DNA from: Vibrio taketomensis
GTDB lineage: Bacteria; Pseudomonadota; Gammaproteobacteria; Enterobacterales; Vibrionaceae
Assembly: GCF_009938165.1 (NCBI RefSeq)
Contig: NZ_AP019650.1
Span: 496,001-560,000, forward strand
Reading direction: 5' to 3'
DNA length: 64,000 nucleotides
The notes under the pieces: generated by a model
Databases searched by the model: none
Seen by the model: the letters and a program-made list of their open reading frames with translations, nothing else
Told to the model about the DNA's origin: nothing
Shown: one piece after another, positions 34,620 to 43,468 of the stretch
How the letters are laid out: each line of letters starts with the position of its first letter
How positions within the stretch are numbered: the first letter of the stretch is position 1
Program-made: the position numbers and the translations under genes

Positions 34620-36038
34620 ATGACTTATACCGTAGAAAAAATCGGCGGTACTTCAATGTCTGCGTTTGACGCAGTGTTAGACAACATTATCTGTCGTCCC
34701 AAGAATCCTTATAACCGTGTATTTGTTGTTTCTGCTTATGGGGGAATGACAGATGTGTTGCTCGAAAATAAGAAAAACAGCAAACCGGGCGTTTATCAGT
34801 TAATTGCCAAGCGTGACGAGGCTTGGGGAGAAGCATTAGCTCAAGTTGAACGTCAAATGTTATTGGTTAATGATAATATTTTTGCCGATCCGATGAGCCG
34901 CATGCGCGCAGACAAATACATTCGTTCACGTATTGCTGAAGCGAAAGAATGTATTAGTAATATTCTCGATACTTGCCGCTATGGTCAGTTTTCTCTACGT
35001 CATTATTTGCCGCAAATACGCGAATTTTTATCGTCTATTGGTGAAGTGCATAGCGCTTACAATACCGCGTTAAAACTGAAGACGATGGGTATCAATGCAA
35101 CGTTTGTTGATCTGTCTGGTTGGGATTGCCAGACGCCGATGTCTTTAGATGAAACCATCATTCAAGCATTTGAATGTATCGATGTGGAAAAAGAGCTGCC
35201 AATTGTAACGGGGTATGCTTATACCAAAGACGGATTAATGAAGACTTACGACCGTGGCTATAGTGAAATGACATTTAGCCGCATTGCCTCTTTGACCAAT
35301 GCTAATTTGGCGATCATTCACAAGGAGTACCATTTAAGTTCTGCTGACCCGCGCTTAGTTGGCACGGATAAGGTGCTGCCGATTGGGCGTACTAACTATG
35401 ATGTCGCTGATCAATTAGCGAGTCTTGGCATGGAAGCAATCCACCCTAATGCTGCAGCAGGGCTAAGACAAAGTGGTATTGAGTTGCAAATCAAAAATAC
35501 CTTTGAACCGAAACATGCTGGTACGTTGATCTCTGCTGATTACAGCCCAGAAACGAATAAAATCGAGATTATTGCGGGAAAAGAAAAAGTTTTTGCACTG
35601 CATATATTTGATCAAGCGATGGTAGGTCAGGTCGATAATGTGAGTTACGACTTAATGCAGATTATCGCTGATGCGCGCGTGAGTCTAATTGGGAAAGAAA
35701 TGAATGCGAACTCGATGACGTACTATTTAGGTGGCAGTGTCGATGCACTCAATAAGGTACTTTATCGCTCAGAAAAGCGTTTCCCTAGCGCATCCATTAA
35801 CGGTGAAATGGTGGCATTGATTTCTGTAATAGGTTCTCAAATTGATACCAACAAAACTCTCACCAAGGGTGTTTTGTCACTAATGGAAAGCGATGTCACA
35901 CCAATAGCAGTGCATTCGTCAATGCGCAATGTCAATGTCCAGTTTGTGGTTAGAGATAGTGAATACGGTCGCTCTATCTGTGCTTTACACTCCACATTTT
36001 GTTCACAAAAGCTACCGGAACAAACATGCGTGGCCTAA
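34620..36038 (+). CDS. ask: Ectoine-specific aspartate kinase
   Basis: The protein has 472 residues. The N-terminal kinase motif is KIGGTSMSAFDAVLDNI (family KFGGSS, here with IGGTS). Then come VFVVSAYGGMTDVLL and the catalytic KTYDRGYSEMTFSRIASLTN. The C-terminal ACT region begins near IEIIAGKEKVFALHIFDQ. Ask_ect enzymes escape feedback by lysine and threonine and so supply aspartyl phosphate for ectoine. Its place at the end of ectABC is the usual arrangement in vibrios. Confidence 0.92.
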   Translation: MTYTVEKIGGTSMSAFDAVLDNIICRPKNPYNRVFVVSAYGGMTDVLLENKKNSKPGVYQLIAKRDEAWGEALAQVERQMLLVNDNIFADPMSRMRADKYIRSRIAEAKECISNILDTCRYGQFSLRHYLPQIREFLSSIGEVHSAYNTALKLKTMGINATFVDLSGWDCQTPMSLDETIIQAFECIDVEKELPIVTGYAYTKDGLMKTYDRGYSEMTFSRIASLTNANLAIIHKEYHLSSADPRLVGTDKVLPIGRTNYDVADQLASLGMEAIHPNAAAGLRQSGIELQIKNTFEPKHAGTLISADYSPETNKIEIIAGKEKVFALHIFDQAMVGQVDNVSYDLMQIIADARVSLIGKEMNANSMTYYLGGSVDALNKVLYRSEKRFPSASINGEMVALISVIGSQIDTNKTLTKGVLSLMESDVTPIAVHSSMRNVNVQFVVRDSEYGRSICALHSTFCSQKLPEQTCVA

Positions 36039-36072
36039 AGGCATCGTTGACGCTGTTAATAAGATTTAACAC

Positions 36073-36097
36073 AAGCACCTCTGTTGGGGTGCTTTTT
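36073..36097 (+). terminator. Rho-independent terminator after ask
   Basis: The stem AAGCACC / GGTGCTT with loop TCTGTTGG is followed by TTTT. It ends the ect operon. Confidence 0.8.
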
Positions 36098-36383
36098 ACA
36101 TTTTTGATAGCTTACGTGAGCACGATTATGCGCACTTTTTTGCATTATTTCTCCGTTTTAGTTCGATTATGTATGGGATTTACGCATAATTATTTGTTGT
36201 AACTTGTGTTACAAACGTTAATTTTATAAAAGATAATTTAACTAATTGTGAGGTTCGTTTGTGTGAAAGTCATCGTGTTATGCGTTTTAGTGAATTTATA
36301 CGCCAATATGATGCTATTTATTGACTTATTATTCTAAAATCTGAGATATTCCATTCACTTTAATTTCTTAGTGTGAAAAGGTT
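36098..36383. other. Non-coding region upstream of the YfcC-family gene
   Basis: The region is AT-rich with no ORF of note. It must contain the promoter of the gene at 36384; AAGGTT at 36378 is a weak ribosome-binding candidate. Confidence 0.35.
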
Positions 36384-37916
36384 ATGTCTCACTCTCATGC
36401 ACAGCCAGCGGACTCGGCTGTAACGAAGAAATCATGGCAAATGCCAGATACCCTCATCCTTATCTTTTTTGTTGGTATTTTTGCTGCGATTCTTACTTAC
36501 CTAATTCCTGCTGGTCAGTTCGATAGCCAGCAAGTGACATACATGGTCGATGGTGCTGAAAAGACACGTACTGTTATTGACCCGAACTCTTTTGCTTATG
36601 CAACAGATGAAGCTGGTAGCTTGGTTTACAACACTGTGAGCATGTTCGCTTCAGGTGGTGGTATCGGCCTAATGAACTTCCCATTTGAAGGTTTAACTTC
36701 AGGTTCTAAATGGGGTAGTGCGATTGGTGTCATCATGTTCATGCTGGTTATTGGTGGTGCGTTTGGTGTGGTAATGCGCACGGGCACAATCGATAACGGT
36801 ATTCTACGTCTGATCGATAAAACCAAAGGTAATGAATCACTGTTCATTCCAGTACTGTTCCTATTGTTCTCGCTAGGCGGTGCGGTATTTGGCATGGGTG
36901 AAGAAGCGGTAGCGTTTGCAATTATTATTGCACCGCTAATGGTTCGCCTAGGTTATGATGGCATCACGACAGTTATGGTCACCTACATTGCAACCCAAAT
37001 TGGTTTCGCAACGTCGTGGATGAACCCATTCTCGGTAGCGATTGCACAAGGTATTGCAGGTATTCCAGTGCTTTCTGGTATGACTGTACGTATGGGCCTT
37101 TGGGCTGGCTTCACTCTTGTGGGTATTGTATTCACAATGGCTTATGCTGCACGTATCAAAGCGAATCCAGAACTATCATACAGCCGCCGCACTGACGCTT
37201 ATTTCCATCAACAAGAAGCATCGGTAACAGCGTCTCGTTGGAACCTTGGTGATACGCTAGTTCTATTGACGGTTATCGCTTCAACGGCTTGGGTTGTTTG
37301 GGGCGTGGTAATGCACGCATGGTACATTCCAGAAATCGCATCACAGTTCTTTACCATGGGCTTTGTGGTAGCCATCATTGGTACTATTTTCCGTCTAAAC
37401 GGTATGACTTTAAATGAAGCTGCGGCGGCATTTAAAGAAGGTGCGGGTATCATGCTAGCACCAGCACTACTAGTGGGTTGTGCGAAAGGTGTACTACTGA
37501 TGTTAGGTGGCGGCTCATCTGAAGAGCCAACGGTACTGAATTCAATTCTTAACGGCGCTGGCAGTATGCTAAGCGGTCTACCTGCAGTGGCATCTGCATG
37601 GTTGATGTACGTATTCCAATCAGTGTTCAACTTCTTTGTGACATCTGGTTCTGGTCAAGCAGCTCTAACAATGCCGCTACTATCGCCACTGTCTGATATC
37701 GCAGGTGTTACTCGTCAAGTTGCAGTGCTTGCATTCCAGCTTGGTGATGGTTTTACGAACGTAATCGTACCAACATCAGCACCGCTAATGGCTACGCTCG
37801 GTGTGTGTCGCATCGATTGGGGTGATTGGGCGAAATTCTGTTGGCGCTTTATGCTACTATTGTTCGCAATCTCGAGCGTAGTAGTTGTTGTTGCTCAGTT
37901 AATGGGTTTCTCATAA
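36384..37916 (+). CDS. YfcC-family membrane carrier
   Basis: The protein has 510 residues with about twelve membrane segments: PDTLILIFFVGIFAAILTYL at the start, AIGVIMFMLVIGGAFGVVM, GGAVFGMGEEAVAFAIIIAP, and QSVFNFFVTSGSGQAALTMP. It belongs to the YfcC/C4-dicarboxylate-carrier-like group, annotated as putative basic amino acid antiporters or peptide carriers. The N-terminal 20 residues are hydrophilic. The hydrolase gene 105 bases downstream may use its substrate: uptake followed by deacylation. Confidence 0.85.
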   Translation: MSHSHAQPADSAVTKKSWQMPDTLILIFFVGIFAAILTYLIPAGQFDSQQVTYMVDGAEKTRTVIDPNSFAYATDEAGSLVYNTVSMFASGGGIGLMNFPFEGLTSGSKWGSAIGVIMFMLVIGGAFGVVMRTGTIDNGILRLIDKTKGNESLFIPVLFLLFSLGGAVFGMGEEAVAFAIIIAPLMVRLGYDGITTVMVTYIATQIGFATSWMNPFSVAIAQGIAGIPVLSGMTVRMGLWAGFTLVGIVFTMAYAARIKANPELSYSRRTDAYFHQQEASVTASRWNLGDTLVLLTVIASTAWVVWGVVMHAWYIPEIASQFFTMGFVVAIIGTIFRLNGMTLNEAAAAFKEGAGIMLAPALLVGCAKGVLLMLGGGSSEEPTVLNSILNGAGSMLSGLPAVASAWLMYVFQSVFNFFVTSGSGQAALTMPLLSPLSDIAGVTRQVAVLAFQLGDGFTNVIVPTSAPLMATLGVCRIDWGDWAKFCWRFMLLLFAISSVVVVVAQLMGFS

Positions 37917-37940
37917 GAGAGCAATTAACACTGTTATTAG

Positions 37941-37968
37941 ATGGCGAGATTTGTATCTCGCCATTTTT
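37941..37968 (+). terminator. Hairpin terminator between the carrier and the hydrolase gene
   Basis: The perfect stem ATGGCGAGAT / ATCTCGCCAT with loop TTGT is followed by TTTT. It would attenuate transcription into the next gene. Confidence 0.75.
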
Positions 37969-38021
37969 CGTTTATTCCAAGCGACAACGCTTGAACTTTG
38001 TTGTTTAAAGAGAGCAATCTA

Positions 38022-39017
38022 ATGGCGACACAATATTTAGATGATGTAATTCAAGGCCGCCGCGTGATCCAAGCTTTGGATGTGGCAGACTTAACCGCCG
38101 GTGAACATAAATTTATGTTCCGTGTTGCTAGCGATGCGCTTTCTCAGTGGCATCACCTGCCTGTGATGGTGTTTAAAGGTGAGAAGCCGGGCAAAAAAAT
38201 CATGATCACCGCTGGTGTTCATGGTGATGAGTACAATGGTGTGCTTGCTGCGCAAAAAACAGCGCGTGAGCTTGTAGGTAAAGAATTGGCGGGTACCGTA
38301 ACGATTGTGCCAATGATTAACCTGACGGGTATGCTTCATCATAGCCGTGATTTTTTCTCAGCTGACCCAGATGCTTCACCATGTAACCTAAACCGTTTCT
38401 TCCCTGGTGACCAAAACGGTAACGAAGCTAACCGTTTTATCCATGCATTGTGGCACAACATACTGCTACCAAATGCGGATCTTGCTATCGATCTTCATAC
38501 GCAAACCAGTGGTACGGTGTATCCTCTGTACGTGTTTGCTGATTTTCGTTTAGAGCAAGCGGTAGAGATGGCTCGCTTAATCAACCCAGACGCAATCTTA
38601 AATGATCCGGGTGATGCGGGTGTACTTGAAACAGTATGGAACAATAGCGGCGTACCAAGTATTACTATTGAAGTTGGTATGGGACGTTATACAGAACTCG
38701 ACCTCATCAAGCGTACTGTTGACGGTATTTTCAATGTTCTTCGTCATCACGAGGTGCTCGATGGCGAAGTTGATGCAGTCGTTCCTTGTCTAGAAGGCCA
38801 AGATATTACCAGTATTCGTGCCGAAATTGGCGGCTTTGTGATCCCGCAAGTAGCGATGATGGATAAAGTAACGCAAGACCAGTTGGTCGCGATCCAATAC
38901 GACAATTTTGGTGATGAGCTACAACGTTACTTTGCTCCGTGCGCGGGTACAGTACTGAGCCACAATATTGAGCCAATTCGAGCGCCGGGTTCATTGGTGG
39001 TCAGACTTATCAACTAA
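38022..39017 (+). CDS. Succinylglutamate desuccinylase/aspartoacylase family zinc hydrolase
   Basis: The protein has 331 residues from ATG 38022. It is an M14-like deacylase with zinc ligands in ITAGVHGDEYNGVLAA (H and E) and LAIDLHTQTSGTVYPLY (H). TIVPMINLTGMLHHSRDF and ITIEVGMGRYTEL are also typical. The C-terminal part has a beta-rich domain. The family includes AstE, aspartoacylase and DoeB, the acetyl-diaminobutyrate deacetylase of ectoine breakdown. The ect genes are 2 kb away, but doeA is absent, so DoeB activity is only a possibility. The carrier upstream is the likelier partner. Confidence 0.8.
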   Translation: MATQYLDDVIQGRRVIQALDVADLTAGEHKFMFRVASDALSQWHHLPVMVFKGEKPGKKIMITAGVHGDEYNGVLAAQKTARELVGKELAGTVTIVPMINLTGMLHHSRDFFSADPDASPCNLNRFFPGDQNGNEANRFIHALWHNILLPNADLAIDLHTQTSGTVYPLYVFADFRLEQAVEMARLINPDAILNDPGDAGVLETVWNNSGVPSITIEVGMGRYTELDLIKRTVDGIFNVLRHHEVLDGEVDAVVPCLEGQDITSIRAEIGGFVIPQVAMMDKVTQDQLVAIQYDNFGDELQRYFAPCAGTVLSHNIEPIRAPGSLVVRLIN

Positions 39018-39050
39018 GCCCAGTATTTCGAACTTCGAACTTCGAACCTC

Positions 39051-39078
39051 AAAGGCCTAAGTATTATCTTAGGCCTTT
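39051..39078 (+). terminator. Bidirectional terminator
   Basis: The stem AAAGGCCTAAG / CTTAGGCCTTT with loop TATTAT lies between converging genes. Three tandem copies of the 7-mer TTCGAAC (39027-39047) precede it. Confidence 0.85.
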
Positions 39079-39080
39079 CT

Positions 39081-39863
39081 TTATTCTTCGCCGTTTTTGC
39101 GGTTATCCTTTGGCATGGTTTTGCTCAATGTAGACAATGTTTCAACCAAGTTCATCGGCATCGGAAAAATAATGGTCGATGTTTTTTCGTTGGCGATCTC
39201 TGTTAACGTCTGCATATAGCGCAATTGAAGGGCGTTGGGCGCTTCGTTTAGCATATCTGCCGCTTCTTTTAGTTTGCTTGACGCTTCCAATTCCCCGGTT
39301 GCGTGTATGACTTTCGCTCTTCGATTTCGCTCGGCCTCCGCTTGTCTAGCCAGAGCACGTACCATGCTGTCATTGAGATCGACATGTTTGACTTCTACGG
39401 TGGCGATCTTGATTCCCCAGTCGTCCGTTTGCTGATCGAGGATGGCTTGCAAGTCTTTATTGAGTCGTTCGCGTTCGGATAGAAGTTCATCTAACTCGTG
39501 TTGACCAAGTACAGAACGAAGGGTGGTTTGTGCTAGCTGGCTCGTAGCGTCAGAATAACTTTCGATATTGTTTATGGCCATCTGTGGATCTACGACGCGG
39601 AAGTACACCACCGCATTAACGCGAACCGAAACGTTATCTCGAGTAATGAGATCTTGAGTGGGTACATCGAGCACGACAGTTCGCAGGTCTACGCGTACCA
39701 TTTGTTGAATAAATGGGATCAAAATTATTAAACCGGGGCCTTTCACCTCTTGAAAACGGCCAGGAAAAACGACACCGCGTTCATATTCTCGTAGTACTTT
39801 AAAAATCTGTGTTGCGAGAGCGAAGAGTAAAACTAGCACTACCGCAGTGGTATAAATCATCAT
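39081..39863 (-). CDS. SPFH/stomatin-like membrane protein (slipin)
   Basis: The protein has 260 residues. A single N-terminal membrane helix ([20 protein letters not shown]) is followed by an SPFH domain: [40 protein letters not shown] and [21 protein letters not shown] charged coiled-coil ([20 protein letters not shown]) comes after. Such slipins pair with NfeD proteases encoded next door, as here: the NfeD gene ends 9 bases upstream. The pair is thought to control membrane protein quality or membrane microdomains. Confidence 0.9.
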   Translation of the reverse strand: MMIYTTAVVLVLLFALATQIFKVLREYERGVVFPGRFQEVKGPGLIILIPFIQQMVRVDLRTVVLDVPTQDLITRDNVSVRVNAVVYFRVVDPQMAINNIESYSDATSQLAQTTLRSVLGQHELDELLSERERLNKDLQAILDQQTDDWGIKIATVEVKHVDLNDSMVRALARQAEAERNRRAKVIHATGELEASSKLKEAADMLNEAPNALQLRYMQTLTEIANEKTSTIIFPMPMNLVETLSTLSKTMPKDNRKNGEE

Positions 39864-39872
39864 AAGTGCCTC

Positions 39873-41240
39873 CTAGTGATTTTGGGTCGGCTTTTTCACC
39901 GTAAGAATAAGCCCTTCAATTTGAGTGACTTCAACTTTGTCTCCCGGTTTAACCGTGGTTTCACCTTGATATTTCGCAGTCCATAACGCGCCGTTAAGCT
40001 GTACTCGACCAATGCCTTGTTCAAAGCTGTCGGTAACGGTAGCAAATTGTCCGGCAAGGTTTTCAATGCCAGTTGTGACGCCTTTTTTGCGTATTCGCAA
40101 TAACAGTGCAATTGTGAGTACAATGATAAACGCCGACACTGCAGCGACGCCAAAAATAAGGGGTAATGCAATTTGGAAACCGGGGATTTCACTATCCATT
40201 AAAAAAATCGAGCCAAGGACGAATGCTGTGACGCCGCCAAGGCCAAGAATACCGAAGCTGGGGCTGAATCCTTCAGCGACCATCAAAGCAATACCCAGTA
40301 GTAATAGCGCAAGCCCAGCGTAATTAACGGGCATCATTTGCAGTGCGTACATCGCAATCAATAAGCAAATTCCCCCCAACACCCCGGGCAATCCGAAGCC
40401 CGGATTGTAGAATTCAAGCAATAGTCCATAGATCCCGATCAACATTAAGATATAAGCGACATTAGGATTAGTAATCACTGCAAGCAACTCTGCACGCCAA
40501 TCAGGTTGACGTGTTTCAAAACTAGGATTTTGTACCTTAAACGGCTTATCTACGCTATTGATGTTCAGTATCTTACCTTGAGCCAGTTCTATCAGTTGTT
40601 CTGGTGAGTTGGCGACATAATCAATCACGTTAAGCGCAAGGGCTTCTTCAGCATCTAGGCTTGCAGCTTCGCTGACAGACTTTTCTGCCCACTGCGCATT
40701 GCGTCCATGCAGTTTCGCTAATCCTTTGATATAAGCACGCGCATCGTTGATGACCTTTTTCTCCATGGTCGTATTGGCTGGGACTTTATCTTGATTTACA
40801 TTTGGGTCTTTTGCGGTTTGTTCTTCGTTACTGTCGGTTGGTTTTTTACCTTCGGCGGGATTTGCTCCACCAATCTGGACTGGAGTAGAAGCGCCTAAGT
40901 TTGTAGCGGGTGCCATTGCTGCAATATGACTAGCGAGTAGTATATAGGTACCAGCACTTGCCGCTCTTGCTCCGGAAGGACCTACCCAAGTGGCAACAGG
41001 TACATTTGAGGTAGTGATACTTCGGATGATATCTCGCATTGCGCTATCTAATCCGCCAGGTGTATCGAGTTCAAGGATGACTAAACTGACATCTTCTTCT
41101 TTTGCTTGTTCTATCTCGCGAACAATGTAATCACTGATTGCGGGGCCGATTGCCCCTTTAACTGGGATAATCCAGACTTTATCTGCGTAAGTTTGACCGC
41201 TGAATAGTAACAGCAGTAAGGCGATGATTATTGATTTCAT
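39873..41240 (-). CDS. NfeD-family membrane-bound serine protease (ClpP class)
   Basis: The protein has 455 residues from ATG 41240, with signal peptide MKSIIIALLLLLFSGQTYA. It has a ClpP-like domain (VSLVILELDTPGGLDSAMRD), a catalytic serine segment GARAASAGTYILLASHIAAM, and a later lysine in MEKKVINDARAYIKGL. Four or five membrane helices and an OB-fold C-terminus (FEQGIGRVQLNGALWTAKYQ) follow. A lysine/aspartate-rich insert of about 40 residues near 130-170 lies before the lysine. It is the first gene of the nfeD-slipin pair. Confidence 0.9.
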   Translation of the reverse strand: MKSIIIALLLLLFSGQTYADKVWIIPVKGAIGPAISDYIVREIEQAKEEDVSLVILELDTPGGLDSAMRDIIRSITTSNVPVATWVGPSGARAASAGTYILLASHIAAMAPATNLGASTPVQIGGANPAEGKKPTDSNEEQTAKDPNVNQDKVPANTTMEKKVINDARAYIKGLAKLHGRNAQWAEKSVSEAASLDAEEALALNVIDYVANSPEQLIELAQGKILNINSVDKPFKVQNPSFETRQPDWRAELLAVITNPNVAYILMLIGIYGLLLEFYNPGFGLPGVLGGICLLIAMYALQMMPVNYAGLALLLLGIALMVAEGFSPSFGILGLGGVTAFVLGSIFLMDSEIPGFQIALPLIFGVAAVSAFIIVLTIALLLRIRKKGVTTGIENLAGQFATVTDSFEQGIGRVQLNGALWTAKYQGETTVKPGDKVEVTQIEGLILTVKKPTQNH

Positions 41241-41455
41241 GCAGCCTCCCTTTGGGTTGACTGATATTGATGTGTTTATCAATATATCTTTATTATAGAT
41301 GAGCTGATGATTTTCGTTCATTCGCTAAGGACGGTTTAGATGTTACGAACGAAGGCCTGGCGGTCTCAAATGCTCACACTTACTTACGTATTTCATCGTT
41401 AAGTGGGTCATCTTGAGGTATGATTCGTCAACTAGTTTTCGATGTGGAAATTTAC

Positions 41456-41575
41456 ATGTTTATTGTTAAACGACTTATCAAGTTGGCGCTGATTACCGCC
41501 GTTTTTTTAACTATCTTTGACTTGATTCATACAGGCGAAGTAACTTGGGTGTATCGTTTATTTGGGCTCATTTGA
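41456..41575 (+). CDS. Small 39-residue membrane protein
   Basis: ATG 41456 opens a 39-codon frame: MFIVKRLIKLALITAVFLTI, then FDLIHTGEVTWVYRLFGLI and TGA. It has a basic N-terminus, one membrane helix and a short tail. A proper terminator follows 12 bases after the stop, which supports real expression. Ribosome site weak (GTGGAAA). No named family is known to me. Confidence 0.6.
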   Translation: MFIVKRLIKLALITAVFLTIFDLIHTGEVTWVYRLFGLI

Positions 41576-41587
41576 GCAACTAGCGCG

Positions 41588-41613
41588 GCCGCTACTTTGT
41601 TAGCGGCTTTTTT
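41588..41613 (+). terminator. Rho-independent terminator after the small membrane protein gene
   Basis: The stem GCCGCTA / TAGCGGC with loop CTTTGT is followed by six T. It matches a short monocistronic transcript. Confidence 0.85.
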
Positions 41614-41757
41614 GTGTCTGTAGAAACTCTTGTTGGGAGAGTAAATATATTCAGTACGCTGAACGGCAAGTTGATGGATTGTGATGCGCTTTGAAATTAA
41701 CTAGCGTTTCGTTTGCTATAGTTGTGCGATAAATCAACACTTTACATGGATGTACAG

Positions 41758-42765
41758 ATGATCGCACCTCGCCGAGTTTTAACCTTAGTCCTACCGCTTT
41801 GTTTCTCATCAGCGGCCTTTAGCTATGATTTAAGTGAGGAGTATTTTGAGGGGGAAGAGCTAAAGCTATTGGTTGCCGCTGAAACCTCTAATGATAGTGC
41901 GACCTTACTGTCAGCTGCAAACCTACTTATCGAAGAGGCGATGTTCGAAGATAACGTTCGTCGTGGCTTTGACTATATTTTACGCTTAGCTAATCGCGGT
42001 GATATAGAAGCAATGATCATTCTCGCAGACCACCATTATGGTCATGAAAATTTTGATAAAGCGTTGAAATGGTACCACCAAGCAGAAGCATCAAAGGATC
42101 CCTATGTACTGTATAGCCTAGGTGTGATGTATTTTGATGGTGAAGGTACACAGGTCGATCATCAAAAAGCCAATCAGTATTACCAAGCGGCTGCAAAAGG
42201 CGGTGATTCAGATGCCATGTATCAGTTGGCCTTTTCTTATAACGATGGCAAAGGCGTGACACAGGATTTTGGGAAAGCTGCCTATTGGTTTGAACAAGCT
42301 GCGAATTTGGGTGATACCAGCGCAATGTACAATTTAGGGATATCCTACCTCAATGGCGAAGGTGTGAAGGAAAGCTGTACCAAAGCCATGTCATTATTTA
42401 CTCAAGCAATTGATCTCGATGAGCACGCATTGTCTTACGCCAAAATGGGCGACATTTATTCCTTTTCTCAATACAAAAGTAAGTGTGGCTTTAAAACCAG
42501 TGATTACAAAAAGGCGTTCGAGTTCTATAGCTCTGCCGCGATGAACGGGAGCCCTCATGGCCAGTACTCACTTGGTTACGCTTATCGCCATGGGCATGGA
42601 ACATGGAGTGATTTTGTACAAGCTTTGGCTTGGTTTGAGGTTGCTCAGCAATACGGGTCATCAAGCGCCCAAGTGGAAATCTCTGAAATCAAACAACATA
42701 TGTCAGCGAAAGATATTGCCGAAGCGAGTAGGGTAAGAGAATCCTTATTGGAAGAAATTTGGTAA
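41758..42765 (+). CDS. Sel1-like repeat (TPR-type) periplasmic protein
   Basis: The protein has about 335 residues from ATG 41758; ATG 41746 is an alternative. The signal peptide is MIAPRRVLTLVLPLCFSSAA, cleaved near FS. Five to six Sel1 repeats follow, for example YSLGVMYFDGEGTQVDHQKA, YQLAFSYNDGKGVTQDFGKA, YNLGISYLNGEGVKESCTKA and YSLGYAYRHGHGTWSDFVQA. Such repeats form a solenoid for protein-protein contact, often in the envelope. The partner is unknown. Confidence 0.85.
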   Translation: MIAPRRVLTLVLPLCFSSAAFSYDLSEEYFEGEELKLLVAAETSNDSATLLSAANLLIEEAMFEDNVRRGFDYILRLANRGDIEAMIILADHHYGHENFDKALKWYHQAEASKDPYVLYSLGVMYFDGEGTQVDHQKANQYYQAAAKGGDSDAMYQLAFSYNDGKGVTQDFGKAAYWFEQAANLGDTSAMYNLGISYLNGEGVKESCTKAMSLFTQAIDLDEHALSYAKMGDIYSFSQYKSKCGFKTSDYKKAFEFYSSAAMNGSPHGQYSLGYAYRHGHGTWSDFVQALAWFEVAQQYGSSSAQVEISEIKQHMSAKDIAEASRVRESLLEEIW

Positions 42766-43468
42766 CTAGCGATGTACTCTGCCCCATTACTCGGAGTGGA
42801 TTGTTCAAGACCGAAATCATCAGCTACTTACTCTGATTGCTATTCTTTGACTCGCGGATAGAAAGTCAGTGACACGCTGTATCAATATTAAACAAAGTTG
42901 CTCAAGTTAATATCAGCATCTTTTTCTGAAAAGGACACAAAAACATTGGTGATGAAATTTGTATCTAAACTTTATTGCACATAAGTAGTTTTATTTAATT
43001 TTTGTATTTATAAAATTAATCGTAAGGATAAAATAAAAGAATGTTATGGTGTTTATGTGTTTTAATGACACTCAACTTTTGAATGAAAAATAATCAATTG
43101 ACAAGGGCCTGACAAATCAAAAATAGTAATTATTGCTCGGTATTTAGTCGCTCAAGTTTGGTTTTATAAATGAAGTAGGGGTTGATTATTTGTCGTTCTA
43201 TTTGTAATTTCACTTTTGTATAAAAAATGCTCGCGATAAGTGTCTGAAAATTAGAGGTTATTGATCTGAATTTGTTTCTTTCTTGTAAGTAAGGCGTTGA
43301 ATAAAATAATTCCCACTACTCGTTCTTTGTGATTATTTGTCCAATCTATAAAATTCTATGGTTTTAGTATGAAATATATCTTGTTTTTAATTAATTAAGT
43401 TGAGTGGTTATTTTAATTTTGATAATTTCGCCGCTCAAAAACATACTTATGTAGTATCGAGTATAAAA
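42766..43468. other. AT-rich non-coding region upstream of the envelope operon
   Basis: About 700 bases with no ORF of note, more AT-rich than the rest of the window. It probably holds a promoter region under nucleoid-protein (H-NS-like) influence. I see no RNA gene or clear operator. Confidence 0.35.

Noticed and set aside
39027..39047. Three tandem 7-mers TTCGAAC as a possible CRISPR or replication repeat
   Set aside because: Too short, no spacers, and only three copies; likely a small tandem duplication.
40012..40323. Antisense ORF of 103 codons over nfeD
   Set aside because: Covers the membrane part of NfeD; no own start signal or family.
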